From NCBI GenBank assembly GCA_001692895.1, contig KV748213.1, positions 1,240,001 to 1,304,000 of the forward strand: DNA of 64,000 nucleotides, given 5' to 3'. The position numbers were made by a program, and so were the translations under genes. The DNA comes from Cenococcum geophilum 1.58 (taxonomy: Eukaryota; Ascomycota; Dothideomycetes; Gloniales; Gloniaceae). The notes under the pieces were generated by a model. That model had not been told where the DNA came from. It ran no database searches and worked only from the letters and a program-made list of their open reading frames with translations. Below, in pieces: positions 1 to 10,629 of the stretch (its first letter is position 1; every line of letters starts with the position of its first letter).

Positions 1-1132
1 GGCCCATCCGGAGAAGACGCAGTCATGGCAGATGGAAGCATCCATGGGGAGGAGGGCCCTGCAGAGATGACCGCAGAGCCCGAGGAGCCGTCCTTTGGGG
101 AACTACTTCAAGCGAATGCGCCAGACATTGTCGACGTTGAAACCACCTTCGCCGATCCCAATGCGAATGTCAGGGCTCTTGCACCTGCTTCAAGGAATCG
201 GACACTTTCGCTTCCATCTGCAACATCCCTCGGCACAGTGCTTACACAAGCCCTCAAGACAAATGACAGAGAGTTGTTGGAATCATGCTTACACAAGCCC
301 TCAAGACAAATGACAGAGAGTTGTTGGAATCATGCTTACACAAGCCCTCAAGACAAATGACAGAGAGTTGTTGGAATCATGTTTCGGAATGAACGACTTG
401 GAAAGCGTGCGATCCACCATTGAACGACTTCCCTCGACCCTCATCGCGAATCTTCTACAAAAGCTAGCAGAAATACTACACAAACGCCCCGGGCGTGCCG
501 GTAACCTCATGGTATGGGTACAATGGTCTCTCGTAGCACACGGTGGATATCTAGCCAGCCAGCCAAAAGTAGTGCGGCAGCTTTCCAACTTGAACAAAGT
601 CCTCAAGGAGAGAGCAAGTGGTCTTCAGCCGCTTCTGTCGCTCAAGGGAAGGTTAGATATGCTGTACGCTCAGCTAGAGCTGAGAAGAAATATTCAGAAG
701 ACGGCTGCGACTGAGGATGATGATGGTGAAGGTGTAATATATGTTGAGGGAGAGGAAGAAATCTCATCAGATGAGGCAGTGACTGAAGAAGGTCGGCTCG
801 CCATTGATAGAGGCTCTAGACCGGACAAATCGAACCAAAGGAAACCAGCGGACTTACAGCACATAGAAGAGAACGAAAGTTCTGAGGATGACGAAATGCC
901 AACAACTGTGAACGGTATTGACCATGTGGAAGAGTCGGATGATGAAAGTGAAGACTCGGAAGTGATGTACGATGAGGAAGCAGAGGAGACGGAAAATGAC
1001 ACGGGAGACGATTTGTCTGAGCCAGACAGTGACGCAGAACTGGACGATGGAGAGGAAATCTCCGAAAGCGAGGAAGACGTACGGCCCACCAAGCGCTCGA
1101 TGGCAGCTCACTCAGGCCTTTCTCGCCGGTAA
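1..1132 (+). CDS. UTP5: UTP5/WDR43-like small-subunit processome protein, 3' part with a frame break
   Basis: The window opens inside a reading frame, so the N-terminal WD40 part lies upstream. The frame from base 1 reads into a conserved block starting VLTQALKTNDRELLESC, runs into a triplicated 47-bp unit and stops at 360. The continuation, from GMNDLESVRSTIERLP to LSLKGRLDMLYAQLELRR, is in the next frame and ends at 1132. Together these are the two halves of a Utp12 domain, followed by a long Glu/Asp-rich tail, as in Utp5/WDR43, a nucleolar t-UTP/UtpA subunit needed for 18S rRNA maturation. The family assignment is from remembered domain similarity. Two extra 47-bp units add 94 bp, which explains the frame change exactly. 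A gene of this kind is essential in yeast, so an assembly error or an unusual allele are both possible. An ATG at 332 opens the downstream frame. Other Utp12-domain proteins (Utp4/Utp12 relatives) are a less likely alternative. Confidence 0.72.
240..380 (+). repeat. Three perfect tandem copies of a 47-bp coding unit
   Basis: Units span 240-286, 287-333 and 334-380 and are identical by eye. They lie inside the Utp12 domain of the UTP5-like gene. Since 47 is not a multiple of three, the extra copies change the reading frame. No AGGT occurs in the unit, so a GT-AG intron cannot remove exactly two copies. Confidence 0.95.
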
Positions 1133-2045
1133 TGAACGATCTCACGCTATCTTTTTTCTTTGGCTTGGAATAGACGTCTTACGCTTTCGTCTCATAACGG
1201 TCGTGGACGGGACCAAAAAGTACTTTAACGACCCCCCGATTTCTGTGTTCATCTGTTGTTGTACACAAGATACATCGCTTTTTCCAGTAGATACCAGCCA
1301 CACGAGGATATGAGTGGGCATGATATCCTGGCGTTCAGGGAATTTGGAGTCTCGAATATGCGCGAGATGTTGGCAACTACTTGCATAGCGTTGGCTTAGA
1401 AAGGCAATTCCGGCTTTGTTCCTTTCCCAGCATATCTCTGATACATGCTCTTGTTATAGTCCCTGACCATCTCGTTTTAGGAACGGTATTGGCGCTCTGT
1501 TCAATCTGTCACTCATCAAATAGCGAGCATTGTCGGTGCTTTGTTTCTTAGCAGAAACTATTATATTAAATTTAAAATATCTTAGAACAAATTAAATGGA
1601 GAACTACCTAAACGTCTTCAGACGCCTCTAAAATAATCTCCTGTTCTTAACGTTCCCTAGCGAGGGCGGGTGCGGAAAGCCTCCGCCCATCTTTTCTAAA
1701 AGTGCTTCGCCATAATGAAAATTTGGCTTGAACACTGATATGTAACTACTCACAAACCAGATATTAGAATGCCTCCAGGTCCAGCTTCATGACGGGGATT
1801 TACTCCAAACAGCGTTCTTCCCTGCATCTCTCAATATGTCCTCTACAACTTTTACGGGTGTTGAAATGGCGAACTTTATTTACTTTTAAAATATGTAAAC
1901 TTTGTATGATTTCGAAACCGTTTAGCTTCCGCCATTGATGGGGATGGTAAGGTTTGTGGTTTTGATAAGGTTGGACACTATAGAGAGGCGAGGGCGCTTT
2001 CGCCCCTCCCTAACTATATCCTGCAATTCTAGTTTACTTCCTCTT
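1133..2045. other. Intergenic region, no gene seen
   Basis: This lies between the convergent ends of the UTP5-like gene and the next minus-strand gene. It presumably holds both 3' untranslated regions. It is moderately A+T rich, with an AT-rich patch near 1560-1610. I see no recognisable gene, repeat or RNA. Confidence 0.6.
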
Positions 2046-2636
2046 TTAGCTTTCCCTCTTCTCCCAACACCTAATTACCACTGCTGACCTTTCAGTCTTT
2101 AGGTAGCTGCTCTCACGTTCTACCGTTACTCCTGCACCCTCCCATACGTTCTTAATACCTATAAGCATATCCCTGTATGCAGCCCGTGTCTTTTCCAACT
2201 GTTCCTCATCATATTTACCAGCTGGAACCCTGCATCTCCATTTAATACACGATCTTCGACGCTTTTGCAGGTCTTCACACGTCTCTTTATCCAGAAGAAT
2301 ATCTTCCACAAAGTCTTTAACAATATCATCTCCAAACACACTCGCTTCCCCTTCCCACAGATGCGGGGAAACTATCCTTTCCTGTACGAACCGAACCTCA
2401 TTTAAACAACCATCTTGAAGCATACGGAGGGCTGTAAATGACAGCTTCCCGTTGTTCGAGCCCACATACTGAGGAATTGCGATGCTAAAGCTTTTCAGAG
2501 ACATCCTCTGGGGCAAGAATGTCGTGGCGGAGGAAAGCGAGGGACTATCTTTCGTATGCGGTCGGAGCTGGTTTGGTATGTAGATCCTTTTGATCTGTTT
2601 CAGGTTCTTTGGTGGAGGAGATCGGAAGAATTTCAT
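2046..2636 (-). CDS. Hypothetical protein, 196 aa
   Basis: A single uninterrupted minus-strand frame of 196 codons with ordinary codon use, unlike the RIP-mutated DNA nearby. The N-terminus is basic and proline-rich (MKFFRSPPPKNLKQIKR) with no signal peptide or membrane segment. The middle (IAIPQYVGSNNGKLSFTALR) could be a beta-rich start. The C-terminal half is charged and probably helical (KDFVEDILLDKETCEDLQKRRR, then EEQLEKTRAAYRDMLIGIKN). It ends SAVVIRCWEKRES. I do not recognise the family and assign no function. Just upstream of its start begins RIP-mutated sequence resembling the end of a transposase, so the gene sits at the edge of a repeat. It could be a lineage-specific gene or a shortened copy of a longer one. 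Confidence 0.5.
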   Translation of the reverse strand: MKFFRSPPPKNLKQIKRIYIPNQLRPHTKDSPSLSSATTFLPQRMSLKSFSIAIPQYVGSNNGKLSFTALRMLQDGCLNEVRFVQERIVSPHLWEGEASVFGDDIVKDFVEDILLDKETCEDLQKRRRSCIKWRCRVPAGKYDEEQLEKTRAAYRDMLIGIKNVWEGAGVTVERESSYLKTERSAVVIRCWEKRES

Positions 2637-2639
2637 AAT

Positions 2640-2935
2640 TTCCCTGAGCTCTGTGATGAGAAGGAAAGGCTAAAAAGGGAAGCTAAATTAAAGGTATAGA
2701 GATAGGTAAAGAAAGAGCAGCAAGTAATAGATAGACAGTTAAAAGTAGAGGTTAAGTAGGCTAATAAGAAGCCTAGGAAAGTACCTATTAGGAAGCTATC
2801 TCCTAAAAAGGTAGAGGTTAAGCCTAAAAGTGTAAATAATAATGCCGAGGTGGTATTTTAATATAAGTAACCTAGGAGGCAACCCAAACCTACACGAAAG
2901 GTTTTAGAGAGGGATAATTAGATAGAAAGTTTCAC
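2640..2935 (+). mobile_element. RIP-mutated remnant, possibly the 3' end of a pogo/Fot1-type transposase
   Basis: Read on the plus strand, this gives a lysine/arginine/glutamate-rich coiled tail (KERLKREAKLK, then KKPRKVPIRKLSPKKVEVK) followed by PTRKVLERDN, interrupted by stops of the CAG-to-TAG kind. Long basic helical tails of this sort are common at the C-termini of fungal pogo/Tigger DDE transposases. No inverted repeat or catalytic core is present, so the family call is tentative. Confidence 0.3.
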
Positions 2936-3739
2936 ATTCCTTTAAGCTTTAAATTTCGCTAAAAATAAATTAAATACGTTAAGAAATGGTGGAGTTATAG
3001 GTTACTAAACTTATTTGTGAAAATGGTGGAGAAGCGAGCATTTAGTGAGGCCGTGCATTTGATAATACGCACGGTTATCACGTGATACGCCGCTGAGCTC
3101 AAAGAGACTGCCCAAGTACCCCCCCCTACCAACAGTTTGTGCCATGGCTGAGTGGTGCGGAGCTAGTCGCCTCACAATAAGCAACTCTTTTTAGGTAGGA
3201 GTTGATTCCTGCTAGTATTAGTATATAAATCGTTATAGAAACTTCCTATATAATTACTCGCTTAAAATTAAATGTAAAACGGTATAAGCTAGTATAGCTT
3301 CTTAAATAGACAAATGTCCCTCATTTTGGTATTTAACAAGAGCTTCTTATGCTATGTCCTAATTTTAAGCTATATTGAACAAGAAGTGGTGGATTAATTG
3401 CGTAGAAAAATTGGTGATTTGATTTTGGTAAGACATCCGAGCTCAGGGGCGTCCGAGTACTATGGGCCCGAGCTTACATGAAGAAGATGTAGGAATAGAG
3501 GGGGATGGTGTAGGTAATAGAAAAATAATAACAGGCGGCTGGAACAGGGTGGTAATTCATAGGGTGGTAGGCAGCAGGTCGACAGCTAGTTACAACAATT
3601 ATTCTTCAAACAGTACTAACATACAGGACCCTTGTTTATGCCATTCAATACCCTAGTTATATTTGCAATAAATCCAAGAATCAGTTATGACTATGCATAA
3701 GTCAAGTGGGCATCTCATCAATTAGAAGTGAGACTCCGT
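2936..3739. other. Intergenic region with partly RIP-mutated sequence
   Basis: Downstream of the phosphate symporter gene. A perfect 12-bp palindrome containing CACGTG is at 3076-3087. A tRNA-like T-arm is visible near 3192-3213, but no complete tRNA folds. A 64-codon open frame at 3462-3656 has no support. AT-rich stretches carry TA-rich RIP character. Confidence 0.5.
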
Positions 3740-5737
3740 TTAGGAAAAGTGAGGAGCATTGAGGAACAGACCCATGAGTACTCCTCCGAGAGTGCCGGCG
3801 ATGGGGATAGTGGCGATCCATGCGAGGACGAGGAGGCCGACTCGCTGGAAGTTGACTGCCTTTAAGGTGCCGTTGCAGAGGCCGACACCGACGGTAGCGC
3901 CAGTGATGCACATAGAGGTAGAGACGGGAAGAGAGTACTGCGAGAAGACGAGGACGGTGATGGCGGCGCCCATCTCCATAGAGCAACCTGGAAAAACGAG
4001 CAGAGTCAGCAGATGCCGTGTTAGCCCGGAGGGAAGGCGACAAACCTCTACTAGGTGAATGGTATGTGATCTTGTTACCCATGACTGTTCAAGAATCGAG
4101 TTAGCATAAGTATTCAAGGTACGCCATTGAGCTCCGCTCACCCTTCATGATGTTGTAACCATAGGTAATAAGGCCGACCGAGATGGTTGCAGAGAGAACG
4201 GCGAGCTGCCAGATGGGGACAGGAGCCTTGGAAGCAGCGGCACTGCCGGTAGACCAGGCGGAGTAGATGACAGCCCAGGGTCCGACCGAGTTTCCAATGT
4301 CATTGGCGCCATGGGCAAAGGATGCAGTGCAGGCGGTGAGGATCTGGACGAACGAGTAGGTGTGCTCGACTTCGTTGGGATACTTCTCTGCGTGTGCGTA
4401 CACACGCTGCATGCGGTTACCCTCCGGGGTGCCAGCAATACCAGTCTGTGCAGCGTGGATATCATAGTGGAGGCCATAGAGAGCACCGCAAACGATCATG
4501 GCAGGAATGCGCTTTGCGACAATCTTGATGTTGTGAAGCTCGTAGAGCTGGCCAGCGCCCATAGGGTTGTCATGGAGTGTGCGCATAGCCCAGCCGAGGG
4601 GACCGCGCTTCTTCCTGAGCTTTGCATGCAGCTTGCTCTCGCCCTGAGCCATAAGCTCTTTGTAGGTGAACTGTGTGGCCTCGGCCGCAGCAAGCTTCTT
4701 CTCGTTTTCCTCGGCGGGGGTCGTGATGGGCATGTCTCCGGTCTCGTTCTTATTAGCATCATATTCACCGACTAATTCTGGCGAGCGAGTGGGGGACTGT
4801 TTCTCCTGTTCCTCCTGGTCCTCCTGGACGACGGCGTAGTTGGGAACATTGGCCCGGTCAGCATCGGCAGGGGCTGGGCGTTTGAAGAGCAGAGGGCCCA
4901 GTATGAACATCCACGGCTTAACCTTGTTATCCTTCTTAATAATCTTTGCATACACGAAGGGGACGAAGAAGATGGCCGACAGGACGGCGACACCACCGCC
5001 TGTGCCCATGGTGACGGCGGCAACATACCACGCGGGCTTCTTGTTTAGGCCTAGGTTGGGAGAGCCCTTGTAGACGATGGACAGTGTGCAAATGGTACCG
5101 GCGATAAGGAAGAAGAAGGGCGAGGTGTAGACGGCCCACGGCACGGGATTCTTGCGAATGTGCACAACGAGCTTAATGAGCATGAAGATGCTAGCGGCAA
5201 AGCCGGCGGAAATGGCAGGAGCCATTCCCAGCCCGGCAAAGATGGCACCGAGACCCTTGCCATTGTTCCAGCTCCACTGGACCTTGGAGGCCCCGACGGT
5301 CGCGACACCGACGCCGGCGACGGCCGAGATGAGCGAGTAGGTCGACGAGACGTGGGCAGAGTGTCGCGTGCACCACATGACCCATGAAGAGGCGGCTGCG
5401 AGCGCGCAGGTGAATGCGAGCATCTGGACACCAGCATCGCCGCGGAAGGCCGAGTTGGGAATGATGCCGTTCTTGATAGTGTCGGCCGTTCGCGCGCCGA
5501 CAGTGATCGCTCCAAGCATCTCAAATATGGTGCCAAATACCATTGCCTGTCTGTACGAGATGGACCTCGACGAGACACTGGTCGCCCAGGCGTTTGCCAC
5601 ATCGTCTATCAAATTAATTAGTATCTGTACCACACAGAAGCAGGTCCGAGCTACTCACTTGCACCGTTGTTGTAGGCATCGAGCATGGCAAACAAAGTGC
5701 CAATAACAAAGACGTAGGTGTGCTGGTGGATCGCCAT
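3740..5737 (-). CDS. PHO89: Na+/inorganic phosphate symporter, PiT (PHO89) family
   Basis: Plasma-membrane transporter that takes up phosphate with sodium. I read four exons on the minus strand: 5737-5659, 5605-4142, 4084-4046 and 3987-3740, giving 609 codons, the usual size for fungal Pho89/PHO-4. The three introns (53, 57 and 58 bp) have GT-AG ends. Splicing restores both family signatures: GANDVANAWATSV at about residues 25-37 and HGANDIGNSVGPW at about 458-470. The small third exon supplies GNKITYHSPSRG, continued as CSMEMG in exon four. Hydrophobic segments flank a long hydrophilic loop at about residues 290-375 (rich in E, Q, K), as expected for this family. The C-terminal CITGATVGVGLCNG motif is intact, and the start ATG (MAIHQHTYVFVIG) is the only sensible one. 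A TATA-like box lies about 80 bp upstream. A retroelement begins 149 bp upstream of the start, so normal phosphate control may be altered. Confidence 0.95.
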
Positions 5738-5814
5738 CTTGACGGAAGGTGAGCGGGTGTTAGTCGATAATAGATGCCGGATACTAGAGGTAAGAGAGAG
5801 ATAGCGAGACAAAG

Positions 5815-5822
5815 CTTTTATA
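5815..5822 (-). promoter_or_regulatory. TATA-like box of the phosphate symporter gene
   Basis: The minus strand reads TATAAAAG, 78-85 bp upstream of the ATG at 5737. Spacing and sequence suit a fungal core promoter. It lies between the gene and the retroelement edge at 5886, so the core promoter is intact. Confidence 0.55.
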
Positions 5823-5885
5823 TGCCGTATGACATGGCCTTCTGCCCCCACCTACCCTCTTAGCTCATCGAGGCCTACAAACGTT

Positions 5886-6034
5886 GTCTATTATTCACAC
5901 GCTTGCGGAGAAGAGGATTAATTAATCTGATTAGTGGGTACGGGCTTAAAGGCATTAATTAAGAATGGGTATATTCGCAAGGCCATTTGCAGGGGATTGC
6001 CCTGCCTTAACTAAACGTGATGCCCATAGACCCG
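5886..6034 (-). repeat. Outer split direct repeat B2 of the retroelement
   Basis: 149 bp matching 6215-6363 position for position apart from RIP-type transitions. This copy keeps its CA and TG dinucleotides, so it is essentially unmutated, and its outer end defines the element boundary next to the phosphate symporter promoter. Confidence 0.85.
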
Positions 6035-6110
6035 TGCGCAAGCATATCGCTACAGTATCTATTTACAAAGCCTAAAATATATAACCAAAGAAAAAGGTAT
6101 AGGTAGGAGG

Positions 6111-6216
6111 GAAAGCAAGCAAGCAAGGCTTAATTTTGTAAATGTTAATAATATTAATGTTACTAAGATATAGGGGTGCTGCTATAGTGCTCGCTTAGCC
6201 ATATAGATATATCTAT
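6111..6216 (-). repeat. Inner split direct repeat A2 (RIP-mutated copy of 10524-10629)
   Basis: 106 bp matching the far terminal repeat at 10524-10629. It begins at the repeated GAAAGCAAGCAAGCAAGG and ends exactly where the other inner repeat begins. The differences are transitions of the RIP type. Confidence 0.85.
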
Positions 6217-6363
6217 CTATTATTTATATACTTACGGAGAAGAGGATTAATTAATCTAATTAGTAGGTACGGGCTTAAAGGCATTAATTAAGAATAGGTA
6301 TATTCATAAGGCTATTTATAGGGGATTACTCTACCTTAACTAAACGTAATACCTATAGACCTA
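6215..6363 (-). repeat. Inner split direct repeat B1 (RIP-mutated copy of 5886-6034)
   Basis: 149 bp matching the outer copy at 5886-6034 with many C-to-T and G-to-A differences. It abuts the A2 repeat, with one or two shared bases at the junction (6215-6216). Confidence 0.85.
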
Positions 6364-9300
6364 GAAGCGCAGCGCCTATACCACACAAGGTAGAGTAAGG
6401 GGAAGAAAAAATAAAAAATAAAAAAAGGGGGGAAAGGAGAGATTTAAGTTAATATATTAAAGTGCTAAAATAGGTACTTCTATACGCCGTTATACCTAAA
6501 TACCTTTACCTATTATATCTAGGGCGAGTAATAATAAGAACAGTATTAGTATTCTATGTTAGAAGTTTATACTTAGCCAGAATAGGTTTTTTAGGGATAA
6601 TAAATAGTAAAGCTGGAACGCTTATAAGGACTACTAGCCTAGTTGCTATATTTAGCCGTTTATAAAACCGTTATCTTAAGCGTATTAAGTAGCACCTTTT
6701 TAAAATAAGTGTCTATTATAGAGCTTAGAGTAGAGGCTAAGAGCAGTAACTTTATACTTTAGCTTATTTCTAACCGCGTAGCTTATAAAGGCCAATCTCT
6801 TAAAGTAAAAGAGAGGGGCGTTTTTAGGTTAGGGGTTATTTTTAAATAGGTGTTTTATAGCTTAAACTGCGCATTTAGGTTGCCCTAAAGCGGCAATTAT
6901 AATTAAGACTCCTTAGTAATTAACGTCTGTTTTACTATACTTTAGATATAATATTATATAGTCCTCTACTAGCGTTATATTATTTCTAGTACATTTTATA
7001 GTAAAGAAGGCGTAGCTATCTTTCTAAGCCTTAGTGTAGGTAATCTCGCCTAGATAAAGGAATCCCGTAAAGGCTATAGTAATAGCGGTATTAAAGTTAA
7101 GATCCTTAACGGATTAGGTATTTAGGGTAACTAATTAGGTAAGAATATCTTTAGTAATTAGCAATCTTTTAGCCGTAGTAGAGGGATTTATAGATGTTAC
7201 ACCGTTTAGGATTCTCTTAATAATAGGATTATTAAAGACGGAGGTATTATAATTAGCGTTAATATAGTGGGATTAAATTGCGAAGACATAGGCTCTAATT
7301 ATAGTAGGCTTAATACGGCTTATTCCTAGACTAGCATTACTAAAGATCTATTAGGTAATCCATTCTCCTAGGTAGTAGAGGGGCGCTAAGTACTTTACCG
7401 CTCTATAAAGGTTGTAGTAGCCCTCCTAACTCTTAATTGCGGAATAGTATAAATCTCTTATTCTATTAAAGAGGCTATGCTATAATAGTTAGCCGAAGTA
7501 TTCTAAGGGGGCTTTTACCTTAATCTAGAAATTAGGTAGGGGGTCTTTAAAAGGAACTAGGTCTTTTATTTTAGCGTTAGATTAAATATAATAAAGAAGC
7601 GTATAGTAACGGTAAATTAGAAGTATCCTAATGCGGGTATAATAATAACACCCTATTGCAATTAAAATGAGATAGAGTATTAGCTAGCCTATTTTTTATA
7701 AAGGAAACCCACTCTATATAGAGCGTAATATTATAGGCTGCGGCTAGTTAAAGGATTTTACGGAGCGGGTAATTACCCAGTTCTTTTACCACCATATTCT
7801 AAAATCCTAAGAGTGCTACTATATTATCCGTATGGATATAGACTAAGCTATACTCCTACCGCGTTACCTAAAGCTAGAATAAGGTTGTAATTACTTAGAC
7901 CTCCTACTTATTAATTAGGGCAAGGCGGTGTTTTATATTAGGGTAGTAGCTTAAAGAATTATCTTAGGGTAGAGATACTAAATAGGGCGGCTATATTATC
8001 CCTTAAGAATCCTTAAGAAAGAAGAAGGCCCTATAACTAAGAATCCCGGATACGTCTAAAAAGAGATAGAATTATTTTTAATTTATATTATTAAAAAAGA
8101 GGATACTATTTAAAAGGGTAAGAGTATCCCTCCACTATAATAAGTCTTGGCAAAGTTTAGCTATTAGCCGTTAGTAAGGATAACCACCTACTTTTATAAA
8201 AGTAGAGATAAACTCCTAGATAGAGCGATTATATAAATACCTAAGCCTAATTACCCGGGCGCTTTAAGTAAGTCTACTAGCTAGTTTTTAACTCTAAACT
8301 AGCGTTAGGGATCTACCACTTAACGCTTTATTAATCTCCTTAATTATAGTGGCCTATTTTAAAGGAGAAAGACGCAGCTTAGACTTTAGAGTATCTATAA
8401 TATAACCTAGGACTTTAGCCATAGTGCCTTTAATATTCTTTAATTCGTTTTATAGGATGCCTAATTTATTACTTAATTAGTTATACACGCTAAGTAATTA
8501 AGGGAGGATAGAAGCGTTAGAGAGTATAAAGATAAAGTTATCTAGATAGTGCTTTAAGGCGGCGTTTAAGATATATTAGATAAGTATTTAGTAGAATCCC
8601 TTCGCAAAAAGATTAAATAAAAAGGGTGTAGTTTAAAGGCTAAATAAGAGGTAATATTTAAAATATACTATACCCTTTTAGGAGAACCCTATAAGGCGTT
8701 AAGCTTTAATAGAAAGTAGGATGTTTTAAAAGGCGTCCTTAATATCCCTTTTAATAATTATATAACTACGGCCTATATATATAACGTATTAGAGAACCTA
8801 ATTAACTATTAAATATTATAGTATAGTAAATGCTATAGGGATTAAGTTATTAACAGATTAGCTAGATAGTAAGGATAAGTTATAAATATGGCGCCATCCC
8901 CTATCCGCTTTAGGTACTAAACCTAGTAATAAAAATATAATAGGAGACGTTGCTATTATAATTCTACCTATATTTAGATTGGCGCTAATCTTCTCTAAGA
9001 TTAAGACCATATTTGTGGCTATTAAGGCTTAATTTTTCTAGGAGAGGAACTTAATTTTTAGGTCTGCCCTAATCTGGCATCTAAACTTTAAGATACTAAT
9101 AATGTTATATTAAAGGTTGCCGGGGTATAGGGATAAATAACGCCCCCACGCTTAAATAATTAAGGGGGAGGGAAAGTCCTATAGAGGAGAGGAGGGTAGA
9201 AAGACTGGAAATAATAGTATAGTATTTAGCCTACCCGTACTATAAGGGTAAAGCACGGTTTTAGTAGAGTATAGGTATAGCTTAATAAAATCCTCTTCCT

Positions 9301-10523
9301 TCTCTTCCTTTTTCTTATTAACACTTTCCTCTAGTAATTACTACTTATAATTTCTTACAGTATACGGGCCACCGTACTTACTATAGGTATATAGGAACTT
9401 ATAATCCTTACCTAGGTCACACTTCCCTCTATTAAAGCTATAATAGGTCCTTAAGATATTAGTGCTTACTTATACGCGTTTTAAGATAGATACGGATTTA
9501 TAAGTACTAGGATTATAATAAATATCTAGGAAGTTACTAGAGATCTTTTAGTTAGCTAGCTCTAACTAGTTCTTTTAAATAACTATAAAGTAGTGCTCTA
9601 AGGCTATAGTTATTAAGGGAGCAATTTAGTAGGTGGTAAATAGCTAGATAACTTAATTATAGAAGGCAAGTATTTAGGGAATAAGATCTACTAAAAGATT
9701 CTTATATATAATAATTAAAATTATTATATAGTTAAGAAAGCCCTCTACCTATACTTTAATAAATAGGTAGTCCTTTATTATCCCTTTTTTTAATCTTATA
9801 AAAAGGACGCTATTAATAATAAGGATATTATTTTAAGGCTTAGACTAGAGCTAGTATATCTAGAGGCAAGAAAGGTTATTAAGTAAAAAAGTACCCTAAA
9901 ATACCTTAAGTATCTCTTTATTTAGGACGCCAGGGAAAAGGGTATTTAGGATATTAGCTATAGATAGAAGCAACTTACCTAGTTTATTAATTAGGGTTAA
10001 GAATAATACTACTATAGCTAATTTCGCTATTACCGTAGCGAGGCTTAATATATAGAGTTTAGTCGCCTAATCTTCCTATTCTTTTTAAACGTATAGTATT
10101 TTAGTACAGTCCTCCTATTTCTAAAGAAGTTTTATTTTTTAGTTAGTTGCTTAGTCCTTAACCTCCTTTACCTAAGCTCTTTTAATCCTTAGGTCCTCTT
10201 TATATAGTTACTAAAGCCATTTTTTAGCTTTTTTAGTAGCTAAAGTCTCGCATTAAGCCGCGGAGAGAGGCGCTATTATAGAGAATAGAGACTATAACGC
10301 TGGCGTATCGCCTAAAGGTGTAGGGGAAGGTAAGGGAGACTGGTAGGTAACCTCTAAGGAGTTTAGCTTATTAAGTGTATCGTTATTAGTTAAGTTTTTA
10401 AGGTTTTTATAAATAATTTGCGAAGGTTTAGATAAGCGTATAGGTTATTAAGTTATTAACAGCAATAATTAATTATTAGAAATTAAGTAAATAAGGCATT
10501 AGCTTTTAAATAAGACTAATATA

Positions 10524-10629
10524 GAAAGCAAGCAAGCAAGGCTTAATTTTGTAAATGTTAATGATGTTGGTGTTGCTAAGATGCAGGGGTGCTGCTGCAG
10601 TGCTCGCTTAGCTACATAGACATGTCCAT
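10524..10629 (-). repeat. Outer split direct repeat A1 of the retroelement
   Basis: 106 bp, the nearly unmutated partner of 6111-6216. The RIP-type composition ends sharply just before this repeat, and ordinary host-like sequence continues after it. Confidence 0.85.

Larger units (their letters stand above)
5886..10629 (-). mobile_element. Degraded tyrosine-recombinase-type (DIRS order, PAT/Ngaro-like) retroelement with split direct repeats
   Basis: A 4744-bp fossil retroelement on the minus strand. In element orientation its repeats read A1 (10629-10524), internal region, B1 (6363-6215), A2 (6216-6111), a 76-bp spacer, B2 (6034-5886). B1 and A2 abut, so the B1-A2 junction equals what would form if the two outer ends were joined in a circle. 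This is the split-direct-repeat plan of PAT/Ngaro elements (established knowledge). A DIRS1-type reverse transcriptase region is recognisable on the minus strand at about 8.3-8.9 kb, with its catalytic box near 8.53-8.55 kb. The recombinase that should lie between about 6.4 and 8.2 kb was not confirmed by eye. The coding part is heavily RIP-mutated and broken many times. No target duplication is expected for this order. It may be old relative to the unmutated flanks. Confidence 0.75.

Noticed and set aside
240-380. An intron removing two of the three 47-bp units in the UTP5-like gene
   Set aside because: Exact removal of 94 bp would need AGGT within the unit; none is present.
3076-3087. CACGTG palindrome as a control site of the phosphate symporter
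   Set aside because: It lies about 650 bp beyond the 3' end of the gene, in partly repeat-derived DNA, so a promoter role is unlikely.
3130-3225. tRNA-like sequence with GGCTGAGTGGT and a T-arm GTAGG-AGTTGATT-CCTGC
   Set aside because: The T-arm pairs well, but no acceptor stem or proper anticodon arm forms. Not a supportable tRNA gene; at most a decayed fragment.
5886-10629. The repeats around the retroelement as a simple tandem duplication of host promoter DNA
   Set aside because: The inner repeats abut in the order expected from a circular junction and flank an RT-bearing interior, which a tandem duplication does not explain.
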